A DNA stretch of 6,767 nucleotides, taken from contig CABSMC010000101.1 of NCBI GenBank assembly GCA_902478715.1, forward strand, positions 1 through 6,767, in the 5' to 3' direction. Of this stretch, positions 5,449 to 6,767 are shown in pieces. The position numbers were made by a program, and so were the translations under genes. This DNA comes from an uncultured Adlercreutzia sp. Lineage in GTDB: Bacteria; Actinomycetota; Coriobacteriia; Coriobacteriales; Eggerthellaceae. The notes under the pieces are model-generated. The model was not told where the DNA came from and did no database searches. It saw only the letters and a list, made by a program, of their open reading frames with translations. Numbering within the stretch: position 1 is the stretch's first letter; every line of letters starts with the position of its first letter.

Positions 5449-6767
5449 CACGATACCGCCATCAAGAACTTCTGCATCTGGGCCCGTCGCGAGCTCATGG
5501 GCCAGGTTGCCCTGCAGGCGATGCGCTACGGCATTCGCGAGGACGACTACGACCCCGCGATTGCGGACGCCATTGAGGGCAGGCCCCTCTCGGCCGACGA
5601 GCGCCGCCAGCGTGCTGACCTTATCCGTCGATTGGGGACGGCCGACGCTCCAGGCTACAAGGAGGCCTACGAGAACCTCGTCGATCAGGCGGCCTACACC
5701 TGGTTCAATCGCTTCATCGCCATTCGCTTTATGGAGCTGAACGACCGGCTTTTCAGCCATGTGCGCGTGCTCTCCGCCGAGGACGGCGCGTTTCGCCCCC
5801 AGGTGCTGCGTGAGGCGCTGGACGTGTCCATCGAGGGGCTTGACGTGGCCCAGGTGAGCGAACTTCTGAGCTCATCCGACGACGAGGCGCTGTTCCGCTG
5901 CCTGTTCTTGGCCCAGTGCCGCGAGCTGGCGGCCTGCCTGCCCGATGTGTTCGAGCCGGTGGGCGCCGCCATGGAACTGCTGCTTCCCGAGGGCCTGCTG
6001 CGCCAGGGCGGCGTCGTGCAACGGCTGGTGGACGACATTCCCGAGGACGACTGGCGCGAGGGCGTGGAAATCGTCGGCTGGATGTACCAGTACTACGTGA
6101 GCGAGCGCAAGGACGAGGTGTTCGCCAGTTTCAAGAAGGGAAGCAAGGCCGACGCCGCCTCCATCGCTCCGGCCACCCAGCTGTTCACCCCCGACTGGAT
6201 CGTCCGCTACCTAACGGAGAACTCCCTCGGCCGCCTCTGGATCCAGTCCCACCCTGACAGCCGCCTTGCCGACCAAATGCCCTACTACATCCCCGATGAT
6301 CTGGGCGTGGAAGACGCCGTCGCTGACTCCGGAACACGTCCCGTAGGGGGCGACCTCGGCCGCCCCTCCCAACCGGAGGCGCCCCATGCGACAGTCGCCC
6401 CCGAATCCCTCAAGGTCATCGACCCCGCCTGCGGCTCTGGCCACATCCTCATCTACGCCTTTAAGCTCCTCGCCGCCATGTACGAGGAGGCCGGCCATGT
6501 TCGTCGCGACATCCCGCGCCTCATCCTGCAGAACAACCTCACTGGCTGCGAGATAGACCCCCGCGCCGCCCAGATGGCCTCCTTCGCGCTCGCTATGACC
6601 GCCTGCGAATGGGACTCCCGCTTCCTGCGCCGTGCCGACAAGGTGAGCGCGAACATCGTGTGCTTGCGCCCGACCGAGATCGACGCGGACGAGCTGGAAG
6701 AGATGCCCTACCTGGCCGAGCGCGCGGAGCTGCTAGATGCTATGGCTCACATGGGCGAGTGCGGCAG
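5446..6767 (+). CDS. pglX: PglX, BREX-1 adenine-specific DNA methyltransferase (5' part)
   Basis: This is the first 440 codons of a frame still open at the right edge. The family is usually about 1200 residues, so roughly a third is seen. PglX transfers a methyl group from S-adenosylmethionine to adenine in an asymmetric host site and thereby marks self DNA. The family start is visible as TAIKNFCIWARREL (4-17). It is followed by AAYTWFNRFIAIRFMEL (82-98), GWMYQYYVSERKDEVF (211-226) and QLFTPDWIVRYLTENSLGRLW (245-265). Methyltransferase motif I is DPACGSG (326-332), and an acidic motif II-like strand GCEID is at 367-371. The catalytic NPPY-type motif IV would be beyond the window, so activity cannot be judged. 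The GTG start has GGGGAGGAG 5 bases upstream, and brxC ends 13 bases before. Residues 300-311 (VGGDLGRPSQPE) come from the same palindromic repeat as in brxC, placed in the linker between the N-terminal helical region and motif I. Confidence 0.93.
   Translation, partial: MHDTAIKNFCIWARRELMGQVALQAMRYGIREDDYDPAIADAIEGRPLSADERRQRADLIRRLGTADAPGYKEAYENLVDQAAYTWFNRFIAIRFMELNDRLFSHVRVLSAEDGAFRPQVLREALDVSIEGLDVAQVSELLSSSDDEALFRCLFLAQCRELAACLPDVFEPVGAAMELLLPEGLLRQGGVVQRLVDDIPEDDWREGVEIVGWMYQYYVSERKDEVFASFKKGSKADAASIAPATQLFTPDWIVRYLTENSLGRLWIQSHPDSRLADQMPYYIPDDLGVEDAVADSGTRPVGGDLGRPSQPEAPHATVAPESLKVIDPACGSGHILIYAFKLLAAMYEEAGHVRRDIPRLILQNNLTGCEIDPRAAQMASFALAMTACEWDSRFLRRADKVSANIVCLRPTEIDADELEEMPYLAERAELLDAMAHMGECG
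6341..6379 (+). repeat. 39-bp palindromic repeat, copy 2, in frame within pglX
   Basis: This copy matches 5218-5256 except for C instead of T at 6360 and G instead of T at 6375. The first change breaks one pair of the palindrome (A6353 against C6360) and both are synonymous in the pglX frame (Gly and Pro codons). It encodes VGGDLGRPSQPE as residues 300-311, 14 residues before motif I of the methyltransferase. The copies are in direct orientation, 1123 bases apart. Confidence 0.85.

Noticed and set aside
3984..5498. Long antisense open frame (504 codons) opposite the 3' half of brxC
   Set aside because: Same cause: a frame kept open by codon bias of brxC. No family resemblance.
5218..6379. 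CRISPR repeat pair
   Set aside because: Only two copies, 1123 bp apart, both inside coding sequence, with no regular spacers.

Overview
This window holds the first part of a type 1 BREX (bacteriophage exclusion) anti-phage operon, all on the + strand, in the canonical order brxA (DUF1819), brxB (DUF1788), brxC (large P-loop ATPase) and pglX (adenine-specific DNA methyltransferase, cut by the right edge of the window). The genes are tightly packed: brxA and brxB overlap by one base, brxB and brxC are 59 bases apart, and brxC and pglX are 13 bases apart. Each start has a strong GGAGG-type ribosome binding site. The usual remaining type 1 genes, pglZ (phosphatase-fold protein) and brxL (Lon-like ATPase), would be expected just past the right edge. 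The high G+C content, third-position G/C bias and strong Shine-Dalgarno sequences suggest a high-GC bacterium. An actinomycetote such as a gut coriobacterium is my best guess, but it is not proven by anything in the window.

The first 421 bases appear non-coding and are visibly more AT-rich at the left end. They contain two small inverted repeats, a run of ten G residues, a good rho-independent terminator (187-211) that insulates the operon from upstream transcription, a perfect 12-bp palindrome (344-355), and a weak promoter-like pair (355-383) ending about 40 bases before brxA. The arrangement suggests a promoter with an adjacent operator driving the BREX operon, although no regulator gene is present here.

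The most unusual observation is a 39-bp palindromic repeat found twice, once inside brxC (5218-5256) and once inside pglX (6341-6379). Both copies lie on the same strand and in the same reading frame, and they encode the identical peptide VGGDLGRPSQPE. The copies differ at two bases, both synonymous third positions. Each lies in a probable flexible linker: in BrxC between a charged helix and the conserved C-terminal tail, and in PglX just before the S-adenosylmethionine-binding motif DPACGSG. This looks like a mobile REP-like or RPE-like palindromic element that has been accepted as extra peptide in two partner proteins of one defence complex.

The expected joint function is as follows. PglX, with BrxB, BrxC and PglZ, marks host DNA by adenine methylation at an asymmetric site. 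The ATPase BrxC and the remaining components block replication of unmarked phage DNA.
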